A stretch of DNA of 64,000 nt, taken from NCBI RefSeq assembly GCF_000499385.1, contig NW_013654673.1:1-64000 (forward strand), in the 5' to 3' direction. The stretch comes from Eimeria necatrix. Lineage: Eukaryota; Apicomplexa; Conoidasida; Eucoccidiorida; Eimeriidae. Within the stretch, counting starts at the first letter, position 1; each line of letters begins with the position of its first letter. Below the pieces are notes generated by a model, which made no database searches, was not told the origin of the DNA, and saw only the letters and a program-made list of their open reading frames with translations. This document shows, piece by piece, positions 43,909 to 56,678 of this stretch. The translations under genes and the position numbers were made by a program.

Positions 43909-46900
43909 CTCTGAAAATGAGGCAGGGGACCTTTAAACGTATGTTGAGTGCACCCCACAAACACCTGTCACTCTCCAGGGGCCACCAACCTGAGGGTGGA
44001 AATCGACAATCTGTAGAGGCACTGGTTAGAACGATATCCTACTCATAAGAAAGCCCACTAAATATTTCAGAGACATGCATGCACGCACTGCGGAGTGTGT
44101 GAAAAGGAGTGCCCACTGGTGCAGTTGCAACAGTGAAAACTGCCCATAGCTAAGGCTTCAAGAAATCACATGAAGATGCACGCCACCCCATGCTCATGTT
44201 GTCGCAACAATTTACACTTGTGACGACGAGCAAGAATTAATGAAGTTGGGCCTGTGCTTCACCTAACACAGCCAAGTATGCCCGCTGCGGGGGTTAGCAG
44301 CAAGCCGCCACTTGCACGATGACGGTAACCACCGCCAGTGACAGATAGGCGCATGGCATAAGAATCACGAAACTCTACCCCATTTACCTCATCTAGTAAA
44401 TAAACATATTGAGAGTGTTGCTCAGAATAAGGGCATTTCTCCGAGACAAGCTTAAGTTACGCACACGTATGACTGTGTGTAGCTTGGCAGGCGCCCAGCA
44501 GCTCCCTGTCTGGAAGTGCACTTGTCTACATGTTCGCGGCTGCAATACCGGAGTTGCAGTAATGAATGACAAAAATAGATACAAATAGTAGAAAGCTAAT
44601 ACCTCCCCAGCGTTAACCCTGTGAAAGGACCCTCAGGTCACCGGGCCACAGCGTGGGTTATTACCCAACAGGCAACAATCAGTCACACGGTTTACCCCCA
44701 GTGTCTACTTGTGGTGAAATCCATGAATAGGAAGGAGTATGTGTAATCCAAAACAAAGAAATCTGAGTAAGAGGCGCCATTCTGCACAACTCAGGATAGA
44801 GCACTGCGAAGTGCCCTACAGCACGCGGGAAAAATGCCATCTGGATTGGGCTGTCGGAAATGTAAAAGCCAGAGGATTGCACTTACGTGAAAATAATTTG
44901 AATATATGCTACGACGCTTCAGGTGCTTCGCCCAGGGTTCCGTAGAGTGTCACTATTCATCCTTTCAAGTGCATTGCCTTGCAGGGGAGGCGGCATTTCT
45001 ATTTGCCATTCTCAAATTTGCGCCTCATGCGTAAGACGGTCCAGCTTTAAGTTTGGCGTTTCCTTGTTTTTGTTTTTTGAAGGCTACGCGTTGATGCATG
45101 CTTCCGTGGGCTATCCACACCCCGTTTAAGAGGTGATTTCCCAAATCACTTTCGAGAAAAATGAAGCCAAAGAGCCCCGAAATTGACGCAGCTAAGCCAT
45201 AAGGCAAGCCTCGCTCACTTATGTCCGATTTTCGTTCCCACGGAATTTTCATTCACTCTTTCCTCCAACGTTCTTCTTTGACTGTTTGCTATTGCCAGCA
45301 AGATCTGCAACCGAGGCCGTTTCGGCACTGCAAAGTGTGTAAACAAAGCGACTGCCATGTTATTTTACAAATTTTGTTCCAACAATGTTGATCCCCCATT
45401 CCTTTGGTCGCGCTTTTAGAGACCATGATTCGTAAGACGAGCATAAAAGGACTCAAGATCCCCATAGAGGACTCTAATATCTTTGTTAATCATTTCCAGG
45501 CACATCGTTGTTATTTTCTTCTTTCCGCAGAAAATTTGCTCAAATTTTGCAGGTAGTACTGATTAATTAGGTGGTGATATTGATTCTTTTCGGGTGTGTG
45601 CATACCTACTCGTGCTGGCTGCATAGAAAGACGTGTACATGCTGTCATGCTGCCCTTCTGGAAAGAGAGTGCTGGTCGCCAACCTTCCACAGACACAGAG
45701 AAGCAAGCACGCACAGCCACCTGCATGCATAGTTCTTCCGCGCCTCATACAACTCACACAGTGTGCTTCAGACGTTTTCTCCGGCGAATGATAACCAGGC
45801 ACGCTCCACGTACGGCTGCCTTGAGCCAGGCGCCAAACAGTTCCTATCATCGCCGTGCATGTCCACTTTTATCCTTCGGCACTCATTTCTGATGCAATGG
45901 TCGGCCTTTCCTGGAAAGCTTACTGCCTGGAGCCGAGACAGGAAAAGCATCTTACCTGCTCAAGCCCGCAGTGCCGCCGCTGCCTAACCTCCGGTGCCAG
46001 GCATTTGAGGAAACACCTTTGCTTCTCCTCCTTTCGTGGCATGCCTCATTCTTACTCATACTGTGGCACCTGTTGGCTATGTGCGCTCGTTTAACCTCAA
46101 GCAAGGACGAGCAAGCCGTTGCCACTGCCGTGCTGAGGCGCCATGCGGGAAAAATTGCCCGAAAAAGGCTTCCTACAACAGCCGCTTCAGAAATAGCTTG
46201 TTTCAAGGGATGGACAACAATGCTAAAAAAAAGTAAGGAAAACCTCGACAAGCAGCGGGCAAAGTCGCTGTTTAGTACAACCACTCATCCGGATAGCATA
46301 GGACAGTGATCCTTTCCAAGCGTCGCTCTTCGAATACTATCTGCACACGAGCAACCGTCAACACAAATATGAGAAAGGTGCTGATATTTGCATTGTTAAA
46401 GCGCCGAAGGAAGGATTCACCGCATCAGGGTGCATATGGCAGTAAAGAGTACTTCCTCAATCCGGAGCGCAAACAAACAATCCCTTGTTGTCGCTGCTCC
46501 CAAGCGGCTGCATTTCGGCATGTAGCGGCATTCAATGCGCTGAGAGAACAAGTAATGTGCTGAGAGGACTAGGCAGTATCTAGAGCAGTTTTCCTACACA
46601 AGCGGGCAAGCGTGTGTAGGTGCAGGAGGAACTCAGTACGACTAGGGAAGCTAGTTAAATCACGACATGTCCCGTTCGGAGATGCGAGCCTTTTTTTGGC
46701 CTCCAATCAAAAACCGTTTCCTCCTGGCCCTGTGTCGGAGGGTGCTTAGCGAATGATTCAGCGAATGAGAAGGCTAATAGCTCATGCAGTACTGATTCCC
46801 ACTATTAAGTGTCACTCAGACTAGGCTGGACCACTCCGACGGCTGGCTTATATTTTGGTGTCGCCTGAAGAACCAGGTGACTGGAGGAATAGTTGTAGCC

Positions 46901-48190
46901 TTGTTAAGAAGGAATGATGCAGTGGTTCAGTGCACTGCCCTCTTAGCGCACATCACAGAACTCTGTATGAAAGTTTCATGCAGCCGGCTGGAAGGACAGC
47001 TGAACTGCTGCTCTGAACGCCACTTATACAGCTACACTGGTATATGGACCTTCCAAGCAGCAATTTCCTTCGATCCAGTCTTGGCTCATTTGTGCTTCCC
47101 TGTGTGCCATTGACTTTCCTTATTACATGCGTAACTAACCATGTGAGTGAATGGAAAGCAGAACTTGCTGTCTGGTTCCACAGAAAGCAGCGTGTTTCTG
47201 TACGCTTCGGTGTCGGTTGCAGCACCACACATACAATTCGCAGCTGAGTGAAGTGAAGGAAGCTGCCCTCACAACCTTAATTCCTCCACGGACATATATA
47301 GCTTAGACATGCTTGAACTTAGTTCCCCCTTAAAGACAACCTTCGGACTCGACTGCAGCGCCTTGCACTCTGCGTACTCATTCACCCGCTATGTACTTGC
47401 AGAATGCAGTCAGATTCTGAGTGGCCTGCTTCTGTCTGTAGTAGTAGCACTCACTTCAAGCTTTGCTAATCGCTTTTTGGGGTGGCACATGTGTACAAAA
47501 TTCATTACAACCCCGGTGCTTTCACCATATAATTAAATTGTGAGCCTTTGAGCAATCTCGCAGCCTATCGCCGAAGCATTATAGTATTTTGGGGCCACAT
47601 GGTACACTGTACTGCTAGGAAAGTGATCTGGTGTCCAAGTGTACAAAAACGAAGGAAGAATGAAATTCCAGATTAGTTGCCCTGCAACAACCAAACTAAA
47701 AAGCTCACATTAGCGTGCTACTGCAGAGCAGCCCAACAGCTCAGCTGCACTGTCGTGCTGCACGACTTGCCTGCTGCTCAGCGCTGAGTTATCGTAGGGG
47801 AGAATACCGCCTTACAGTAGAATCAACAGCCCTAAAATGTTTGCAACCAGGAAAATCTTTCGAAATATGACGGGTAGCCAACCTTACTGTCGATATTCAG
47901 CTTTTGCGTCGAGGCGCCTAGCCCATTCTCGCTCACTACATGTACCGCTGCTGATCTGGCCTGTTCCATCGTAGAAAGTATTCCCGGTCAATCTATTGTA
48001 TGTGCATTATTTCTCATCTCCAAAGCATCATATGCGTATTCCCTCTTATTCCATAGTTACTGTAGCGCTCGCCACTAGACTGAGCGAGTCCGGTGGTTCC
48101 CTCGCTCGCGGAGCCAAGCATTTACTTCCTTGGTGGTAGCAGCTTTTCCTTTATTCACCAGTGTTCTAAGTTTCGTGAAAAGCAGTGAAG
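43909..48190. other. Long intergenic region without a supported gene
   Basis: Frames are short (60-112 codons), on both strands and overlapping. The most protein-like is the plus frame 45971-46309, whose second half (RRHAGKIARKRLPTTAAS then KGWTTMLKKSKENLDKQRAK) is basic and helical and ends at a stop; it could be the last exon of an unrecognised gene, but I found no phase-matched partner. From 47537 to about 48150 there is no frame above 60 codons. Confidence 0.3.
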
Positions 48191-48972
48191 ATGAAGTTTT
48201 TCGCGAGCCGATCCCTTGGCGCAGCCGCAATTGCGCTGGCCGTCAGCTGCACTGCATCTGCGAACAGTGAGTTTCAGAAAAGCTTTGCCGCTGAGCACGC
48301 TTCCTTCCTGCTTTTGGCTTCGGCTTGATACCTTTGGGAGTAAACGCAATGATTTTGTGAGTTCGAGTATGTTTCTTCAGGTGGAACTCAAGGAGGAGTG
48401 AGATCGAACTTGCCGGCACTGCTCCCATAGGGATAGTACAGTACATGCAGATAGGATATGCATTCGAGTTGTATTAAATTCACGGGAAGCTGCCTAGCAG
48501 GAGCTTGATTCGGGTTCCGACCGCAGGGCTGGGTGAACGGAGGCAAGGTCGTGATGGTGCTACAGGTAGCCGCCTTCTGGAGTGTGTTCGACTATGTTGG
48601 TCCTTGCAGGTTCAAGAACCTCCCAGCATCCTTCACAAGGCTATGGACGGCCTTTGCCTGGAGACATTTGCCCGAGCGTGCGCCGAGAACCCTCACTTTT
48701 GCGTCAAAGCAGTGGCCCGCCGCGGGGTGGGCGGCAGCTCGCAAGGAGAGGAGGCTTGGCGCTGCTACTCGGTTAAGGAGCTCGATTTCAGTCTGAGCAA
48801 ACGAGCATGTGTGGACGACTGTGGGGATATTATTGAGTGTCAGGGGGCTGTCAGTGACAATTCACTGGAACACTTGTCCGTGACTGACAGACTTGTGAAA
48901 CTATTGGAAGACACCAGGCACGGCACTTGCAAAATGCAAAACCGGAGCAGGAACGTTGCGTTACAGAGGTAG
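48191..48972 (+). CDS. Secreted protein with one eight-cysteine domain
   Basis: Exon 1 (48191-48266) encodes a clear signal peptide, MKFFASRSLGAAAIALAVSC then TASAN, and ends at a GTGAGT donor in phase 1. The acceptor CCGCAG before 48527 supplies the matching phase, and exon 2 runs to the stop at 48972, giving about 173 residues. A nearer acceptor before 48610 would break phase. The domain has eight cysteines spaced C-x7-C-x6-C-x20-C-x14-C-x3-C-x5-C-x29-C, with AWRCY at Cys4 and ACVDDCG at Cys5-6, matching the domains of the gene at 24660-27045. It ends TCKMQ, close to the CKME that ends domain 4 there. There is no membrane anchor. Function unknown; a paralogue by ancient duplication. Confidence 0.68.
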
Positions 48973-50666
48973 CGAACAATAAAGTCACTAGCAGCAACAT
49001 CATCGCAACCGAATCAGCAGGACGCTTCACTGCCCTTCATGTACGTGGCCAGCTACTGGGAACATCATGCTCCGGCTTCCCTGGCAGCTTCAAGCCAACA
49101 AGCTGTACGGCTTAGCAGCTTAGTCCAGTTCCGTTCGCTGTTCGGTCGGCTGTAGTTGCTCATCTCGCAACTGAACACCGCACAGATGAAGTGATTCTGC
49201 ACAGGTGGCGAAGTCGCGGGTCAGAAGCGCTGGGGAGGGTTCATATCGTTGCTCTGAAGCTGTGAATGACTTTTCTGTGAGGGTGACCAAATTTTTGAGT
49301 TTCGGGACAAGTGAGCATGTGATGGGTGAAGTAGGTCGAGCTATCTGCGTGTCGAGTATGGGGCCAGTCCCACTGGCGCTCCAGTGAGTGGTAGGGTAAC
49401 GATGTCGCATCTGGGGTTGCGACGTTTTTGCCGCTAGTATCGCCGTGCGGAACCGGATGCATCTTAAGGTTTTCACTCTGCTAAATTTCGTAGCACTCAG
49501 TTCCGACCGATCCAGCCAATTGCGGGCTAGTGCCGAAGGCTTGGACTGGGGAATGCCCTTTCTTCGCTCAACCAGCTTGTCACAAGGCTGACAAGCACCT
49601 TGCCACACGACCAGACCCATGCTTCATTAACCACGAAGCCCAGCTGCGTCAGGAGACCAACTATACCCAGCAGCACACAGTTCAACAGCTATTTTCTGAA
49701 GTACACATAGTGAGATCTAGTGGACTCCCTGCCGCTAAGTCACACCGGGTACCTACAGGCTGAATAAGTCGAGGCCTACACCTTCAGTAAAGGATATGGT
49801 TTGGTTAGTGTGGCCTGATTTCTAGTAGGACATGGCCGGGAGTGCGAGTAGTAGAAGGCCTTTTGCTGCTTCAAGAGGCCATGAGCTTTCAAGCTGCCTC
49901 CGCAGCTTGGTGCTCATGATCCTCACAGGGTCAGAAGACACGCATTCTTACTGCTGACCCAATCTGCTGCACATAAGCTGAACACGATGAACAGCAGCGT
50001 TCCCTCACGGTTAGATCTAGAGGCAGGCCAATGAGACTGGGGAGGGTTCCAGGACGCACAGCGGAGCCAGGGGAACTAGTGTTGGGTATGTCACAGGGGA
50101 CAGATTACAGTGGCAGATAACTACGTGTAGGAGGAACTGTTGGGGAAGGAGCATCTGCAGTTTGATATTTCGGAACTGGAGGCTATGCAGGTGGAGCACC
50201 TGCAGGGGCAGTCCGTGATGCGAGCACCTGGAGCTGCTGTAGTCCTAGTACTGCACTGCGCTGTAGTACGCTTCCTCCCCGCTTATATGTAATTAGTGTA
50301 GCTTAGTTTTCTGCGAAATAAGTCATGGCCTAAGCAAAATCATACATTGAAGGGAGGGAAGCGTTCACGGGCTGGCTGCTGTGCCCGCATAGGAGAGTTC
50401 TCGGGACATGGCTAGCATGCAAGGTCTCAAGCGCCTTGTTAGACTTTTGCAGAAGGTGTTGGCAGAGAGAATACAAAAGCATGAAGGAGCCGTTTTGCTT
50501 CCTTCCGTAAAGACACTTTTTGCTCAACACGGGATAGTGGATCCTTCCCCTCATTTGGCTCTGTCTCTGCAGTGGCGAGGACAGACGACGCCTGTCGCAT
50601 ACGGATGCCGTGGTGTCCCGCAGTATTTATCCTGAGGTATAGCCCATTAAGAATCGTTTTTCGAAA
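48973..50666. other. Spacer upstream of PDH E1-alpha
   Basis: The longest frame is a minus ORF of 166 codons at 49120-49620 that overlaps plus frames and shows no domain; I do not support it as a gene. From 49764 to 50016 nothing above 60 codons is present. The promoter of the PDH gene should lie at the right end. Confidence 0.35.
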
Positions 50667-53072
50667 ATGAAAACGACAATACAACAGCTGCTGCTATGGG
50701 CTCTCGCAGGGATCATCAGTAAAGCCCACCAGGCCGCCAGTCTAGCATCTCATGCGCCTCTTGCCTTCGTGAGCGCTCAGAGTTCCCTTTCCTCGTTGTT
50801 ACTTCCTGGCACGACAGCCCCAGCGAGCGTACGTGCACACCAAAATGCAGCGGCAAGGACTGCCAATTCGCGCACCTGGATGGACCCGCAATCGTTTGCT
50901 TCAAGTCATGTCTCGGACGTTTCAGCACTGTTTCCGTCCCTAAATTTTTCCCGCACCTCCTCTCATAGCGCGCGAGTGTCTTCTCGCCAAGGTTCCCGTG
51001 CGGCTTCTACTGATGCCACAACGCAGCCATTGCGGCAGTCTGCTGGGGATCCACAAAGGGAGGCAAGGTCGTTCAACTTTGATGAGGATGGATTGGGCGG
51101 CCTCGTGCATGGAAGTATTCGAGGCAATTTGAGGAGCCGCAGGGAGAATGTGTCGCCAGTCGTGGCCCAGATGCTATACGAAGATATGCTTCTGGGACGG
51201 TTTGTTGAGGACGCGTGCGCCCGGCTCTACTACCGGGGCAAAACTGCTGGCTTCGTGCATCTGTATACCGGACAGGAGGCAGTAAGCACTGGAGTGCTAA
51301 AACTGCTTCGAAAAGGCGATGCAGTGGCGTCCACTTACAGAGATCACGTTCATGCCACCAGCAAGGGTGTACCTGCCCGCGAGGTTTTCGCAGAGCTGTT
51401 TGGCAAGACGACCGGCTGCTCTAAAGGCTTTGGAGGCTCCATGCATATGTTCTCAAAGGAATGGAACCTTTATGGAGGCTTTGCCTTCATTGGGGAACAG
51501 ATCCCCATAGCGCTAGGCGTGGCGTTCAGTCAGTTATATAGACGCCTGGCCCGGCGGGAGTTGCCCGGCGAAAAAGATCAGGTATAGCTCACTACTAGCA
51601 GCCATAGAATCTGACGCTTTATAACGGTAAATTCAGCTGAATGTGAGCGCATTTCGTCATTTGATGGGTTGGAAGGAACTTGTCGCGAATGCGTCGTGCA
51701 ATACTGATTGCGCACAGACAACTTTGGAAAGTGACTTGCACCAAAGCGGCATCGCCTCAGGACAAGCATTAGAGACTGGTGTGTATTGCGGCTTGTTAGT
51801 GTGGTACTGACTTGCAGGTTACTGTCTGCTTCATGGGCGACGGCACGACCAACATGGGGCAGTTCTACGAAGCCATGAACATGGCGGCTCTAATGAAACT
51901 TCCAGTCATCTTCGTTGTGGAAAACAACAACTGGTACTCGCACTTAGACATTACGAGAATGTGCACAGATTGCAAAATTGTCAGTGGTACCCTTGTTCAT
52001 TTCGACTTTACGGCAATTCAGAAACGTACTTTGTCGATACAGAAATCTTGTAGGCAAGTTTGCCTGAGCGTGTGTGGACGACTCAGGGCAATTGGCATGG
52101 CGGCGCAGCGCAGCACGGCAGTGCAAGAGATTCACCAGCGAGGACCTCCTTTCGGTGTGCCCAGCGTAGAAGTTGACGGGATGGATGTTCTTGCCGTGCG
52201 CGCGGCAGCGCGCCAAGCCATAGAACGGGCTCGAAAGGGAGAGGGTCCTTCGCTGATAGAGGCTCTGACTTACAGGTTCCGGTCCGTGAAGTCTGAGTGA
52301 CAAAATGGCTACTTGCTAGAAGCCTAATTCACAAGTATTTTGCAGCGTACCGAGATGCAAATGCATAGCCCGGGGGCGGTATGTAGGTGTCGTATATATA
52401 AATCATCGGGCTCAACTTCTGTGTGGTTGCTTATCCAGAGGACACTCGCTGGCTGACCCAGACGAGCTCCGCTGCCCCCAGGAGAAGGCGGCTTTTGCAG
52501 TGCGCGACCCCATCAAGCACTTTGAGCAATATATGCTGGAGATGGGCTACGCCAATGATGAAACGTTGGAACTGACGCGGCGTAAGGTACGCTGAAACAA
52601 AAGATAAGCCCTATGCAGAAGTTCTTTTAAAACCTACGTTCACTGCTTGCTGATATGCGCAGCATATCACTAGGTGAAACATTGCAGTTGCAAATCGAAG
52701 CTGCAACACGCCAAGGGATTAAGGCAAAAATATGAATGCAGGCCCTTCTTTCGTTGTTCAAGGTTGTAGGCAGTGCTGTATTCCATTGTTCGTTTTCGCT
52801 ACATGGTGGTATTGCAGATGAAGGAGATTGTGGAGGATGCCGTGCAGTTCGCGGAGGCGTCTCCCCCTCCCGATCCCTCCACTGCCGGGGATACAACGTT
52901 CGCTCCTGCCTACGAGCCTAAGGGCTTTGACCCCTTAACAGATGACCAGCTTCACGCTTATGCCAGGGCCCTTAAGATCGAGTTGGACCGAGAGGCACGC
53001 AAGGCCCAGGGCGAGAGAGTCGTACCTCCACCTGTAGAGAACGATACAAATCCACCCATTGTGATAGATTAA
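50667..53072 (+). CDS. PDHA: Pyruvate dehydrogenase E1 component alpha subunit, apicoplast type
   Basis: Exons 50667-51581, 51818-51933, 52087-52281, 52439-52586 and 52818-53072 join in phase to 542 residues. The leader has a signal peptide ([19 protein letters not shown]) followed by a Ser/Arg/Ala-rich transit-like region to about residue 140, the two-part signature of apicoplast import. The enzyme body shows [60 protein letters not shown], the thiamine-diphosphate motif [19 protein letters not shown] ending VVENNNW, and [16 protein letters not shown] as in plastid and cyanobacterial enzymes. With E1-beta, E2 and E3 (not in this window) it makes acetyl-CoA for plastid fatty-acid synthesis. 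The transit region makes it longer than the ~330-430 residue family average. Confidence 0.93.
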
Positions 53073-54946
53073 AGTGGCATCCAGCTAACGCCTTCCTCCC
53101 CAGGTAAAGCCCTGAGCGCCCTAAGTTAATATATCAAACTGTATTCACTAAAAGCCCCTAGAGCCCTACAGGGGAATACAGACGGGGAGTCTTAGAACGG
53201 CACAACAGTCCTCCTACATGTATATTTTGTCTAAACAGGCAAACGCCCCCAGAGAGCGCAGCAGAAGGCATCAGCAGCAGATCAGTAGCCGGTATAAGGT
53301 GCCGTTGCCGAATCTGCCGTCAACGACGAAGCCGTTAAAGCTTCACACTGCCTGTAAGAAGTTGCAGCAAGAATATGGAAAGGGAGATCGTTGGAAGTAG
53401 GCGGCAATTTGAGTAGACGGAGACGGCAACCCGAGTTTTCCGTCTCAGTGCTGACCGCTCTTCCTATAGTGCCTTCCGGAGAGCCACCACAAGCTAACTC
53501 GTGCTGCAGTGTACAGACAATCGAAAGGAGCTAAGGGTCCTCACATTTGCTGGTTCGCCAGTCTATGCGCCAGCACCCCTGGGATTCGCTAAGTGTAGCA
53601 ATTTGCAGCGCAGTGCCAACAGAGACACAGCCGCCCGCATTAGCCTCAGCCGGCTGAGGTCTTTTGGGGCTGATTTGGACCACAGGCGAGAGAAGTGTAT
53701 GCTCGCCAGTGCTGAGGGCATCTCTGTAGCATTTTTCATTACAGGATAAATTGTAATTGGTCTGACAGAACCTCAATAGGCCTCGTGCTGCCGACCCTAA
53801 GCTGCTCTGCAATAGCCTATAGGCGCCATTGTATTCAGATACAAGTAAGGTTGGAGAGAGAATAACTAAGGGATGGCATTTAGAAAGTCTTTGTGACAGC
53901 ACTAAGATGTCGGCAAAGGGGAAAGCATTGGAGGCGTATGCCTCTGTTGAACTAAACTGCCAGGGATGCCGGGGGGTCTACTACGACATTGGGCGAGAGC
54001 GACTGAGGGCTAATGAATCAGCACGGTCCTATGAACCAGGGGCGTTTTCGCGCTACAATGGAGGCACTCCAGGCTTCCGACTATAGCCGTGCCATTCTTG
54101 GTCAAGCAACTGCTCCATCGCCCTTACACTGGCTGTAGTAATTTCGCTGCGCGTAGCCGGCTTACAAGCTATTTGGCTTCATGAGCGAAAGACTTGTGTT
54201 CAACGCCTACAAAATCCCTCCCAAACACCTCAACCCTGTATCGATTTGAGAAAAGCCTGCTCGGCACTATATTCCCCGTATTTCGCTCAGTAACGCCGAA
54301 GCCCTGATACCAGTAACTAATGACAATTGAGCAACCTCGAGGTGGAAGCATATGTAATGCGCAGGACTTCAACATTGGCAGATATTTGGCAATTGGCAGT
54401 CATAGTGTTTGACAAAAGCAGTATGCTTTTAAAGTGTTGGCAAATATTGTGGGAGTGTGGGGCTCTTAGTTTGGAGAACGATAGAAAGCTCGAAGTGCTT
54501 ACGCTTTTTGCGCACAGCAGCAGAGCCCTCCAGTCGGTCCAACAGCAACTCTGCGGTTCATGTTGTGCAACACAATGAAGCAAGAAAGTGGCCTATACAG
54601 ACCGTACAAATTAAATAAAACACAGCTACTGCATTAATCAACGGTAGCTTCTGAAGAACCAGAACTGTGATAGTTGCAAGAATTGCAAGAACCCGTGGGG
54701 GCTGCAACTAGTTCCACAGCTTGCGCATGGAAGCCGCCTGTAGCTGGAGGAAACAACTGCAGATACCCATGAGAAGAAAGGCTCAACGGGCTGTAAAATG
54801 ATAGGGTAAAGACCTTCAGGCAGCAGGGAAGAGCGGCGAAGAGCTTCAGGGGAAACAAAAATCGGGGAAAGCAGGAGACGAAGCGCAGGAAGGCGCAGTG
54901 CATGGATGAAGCCGCAGTGGTGGAGCCAGCTAATGTCTGAAAACTC
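53073..54946. other. Intergenic stretch downstream of PDH E1-alpha
   Basis: Frames up to 123 codons (53531-53902 minus; 54638-54949 minus) overlap others and have no domain character. I see no supported gene. The 3' UTR of PDH E1-alpha should lie at the left. Confidence 0.35.
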
Positions 54947-55012
54947 CACTAATGACTACCCAGATAGGCTCTGTAGTCCTAACTACAGAGCCTATCTGGG
55001 TAGTCATTAGTG
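54947..55012. repeat. Perfect inverted repeat, 31-bp arms with 4-base loop
   Basis: The left arm 54947-54977 begins CACTAATGACTACCCAG. The right arm 54982-55012 is its exact reverse complement over all 31 bases. The loop is CCTA. As RNA either strand would form a long uninterrupted hairpin; as DNA it could extrude a cruciform. It lies about 440 bp left of a repeat copy (55453) but shares no obvious sequence with it beyond CTACAG. Confidence 0.95.
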
Positions 55013-55452
55013 TACGACTGCTGCTACCTGGTTCGATAGTATTCGTCGGACCTTCGAATGCCTCCAAATAATTTCCGAGTGGGCCCAGTTCCTCGCGACT
55101 CGGCTACTGGCACACGAAATAGAGAAGCACGTTGTAAAGTTTAACACTTACCGGCCACACTTGAATGTCCAGGCTTTTGTCGCCTTCCCGGAGGATGTGC
55201 TTGTATACAGAATTGAACTGTACCAGCACGCTGACCTAGAGAGATAATTTCTTAGAATCTCCGTCTAGCATTATTTTTGTACTAAGTTGTGCGACTATGA
55301 TTGTTCCGAAAAGCACTTGAAGTTTCTAAGCTCGTGGCTAGGAGCGTATCGAAAATGGCTGGCTGCGGAGAAGATGCAGGGACGAAGCCAAGCGCATTGC
55401 AGGAACTGCATTTAGCCGCAGGAGTCCGCGCGTATAGCTGTGTGAACAGGGC

Positions 55453-55856
55453 TGTACTGCACAGGCACTACAATGGGGCTTGCTAGTGATCTATAGATGA
55501 TAGCTAGCTAGCGACTTGCAACACTTGAGGAGGACAGGACCCTCCTACTAGGATAGAAGTAAGGCAAATTGTCCATGAATTAATATGCATACGTGAAATG
55601 TGTGGAAAATGTGTGGAGACGGGGGCTGGTGATAGCGCCGGCACCAGTGCAGGCCTCCTCCCCATAGGGCCTAGGAGGCGAGCTCCCAGAGTGGGGTAAA
55701 TCGAACAGACAGATTTTGAAATACTTAAGAATTATTGTATTTCGATAAAAATAAGCTACAGTTTCCAGGAAATGGGCCTACGCTAGGTGCCGTTTGTAGG
55801 TCCTGCTCGAGGGGCAGGTAGCAGCGTAGTCGCAGCAGTAGGCGCTGTGCACTACA
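55453..55856 (-). mobile_element. 404-bp solo-LTR-like element, no clear target duplication
   Basis: The plus strand reads TGTACTGCACAGGCACTACA at the left end and GGCGCTGTGCACTACA at the right end. The interior closely matches 58059-58471 throughout, including GAAATGTGTGGAAAATGTGT, GATAGCGCCGGCACCAGTGC and AAGCTACAGTTTCCAGGAAA. The flanking pentamers AGGGC and CCTGC do not match, so one edge may be altered or the copy may be recombinant. Orientation is opposite to the copy at 606-1017. Confidence 0.75.
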
Positions 55857-56251
55857 CCTGCCCTCGACTTCGTGTTGGCTGCTAGGTCTGTGCATTCACC
55901 ACTGAAGACACGTTCGTCAGCGGTCGTGACCTTTCCAAGGCTCGCACCATCCCGAAGAAATCTGAGTTATAGTCAAGTGCATTACATAAGCATTCTCAAA
56001 TGCATGTTATTTAGGATGATAGAATCATGCAGGAAAGCCTTAATTTCCCACAATCAGTATTCAGTGAGCCTGTGCTTCAAATGTGTCTTGCCGCCCCGCC
56101 TCTCCGCCACAGCCTCCTCAGACTGTCGCTACCTGGATAACACACATTTTGACCGCTTGGAAAAATGGGTCCCCTGAAACTGGTCACAAATACACTCGTG
56201 CCGGTGATAGAGCCTGAGGTGTGTGTTAGGATAAAACTGCTGGAGGCGTGT

Positions 56252-56678
56252 TGTAGTGCGCAGGCACTACAATGGGGCTTGCTGGTGACCTATAGAGGAT
56301 AGCCAGCTGATGACCTAAAGGCGGTGAAGAGGTTGAGACGCGAATTGAGGGCTGTAACCTCTTACTAGTGAAATACAAATGCACTTTATTAACAAATTAA
56401 CATGTATAGAGTAAAATGCCTGCGAATGCTCTAAGATGGGGGCTGCCGACGACGCCGGCACAGGTGCGCGTCACATCCTCACCGGACTAGGACAGCAAGA
56501 ACAAGAATAAACGACTTTTTTGAAAATATGGTTTTTAGAACTCGAAACAAAACGGTCTTTTCAACACGTTTGTAGACGTTATGCGACCGATGCGTCGGTA
56601 GTAGAGAATATTTCATAGAACGCCCGAGTTGTGGGCTGTGGAGCATCATAGGGGCTGCAGAGAACTGAGTGTACTACA
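56252..56678 (-). mobile_element. 427-bp diverged copy of the same element with 5-bp target duplication
   Basis: Left end TGTAGTGCGCAGGCACTACA and right end GTGTACTACA match the family borders. The flanks carry the exact pentamer CGTGT on both sides (56247-56251 and 56679-56683). The first ~90 bases match the other copies well (CTACAATGGGGCTTGCTGG, GATAGCCAGCTGATGACCT). The middle is diverged but keeps the GATGGGGGCTGCCGACGACG / GCCGGCAC block at the equivalent place. This is probably an older insertion of the family. Confidence 0.7.
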
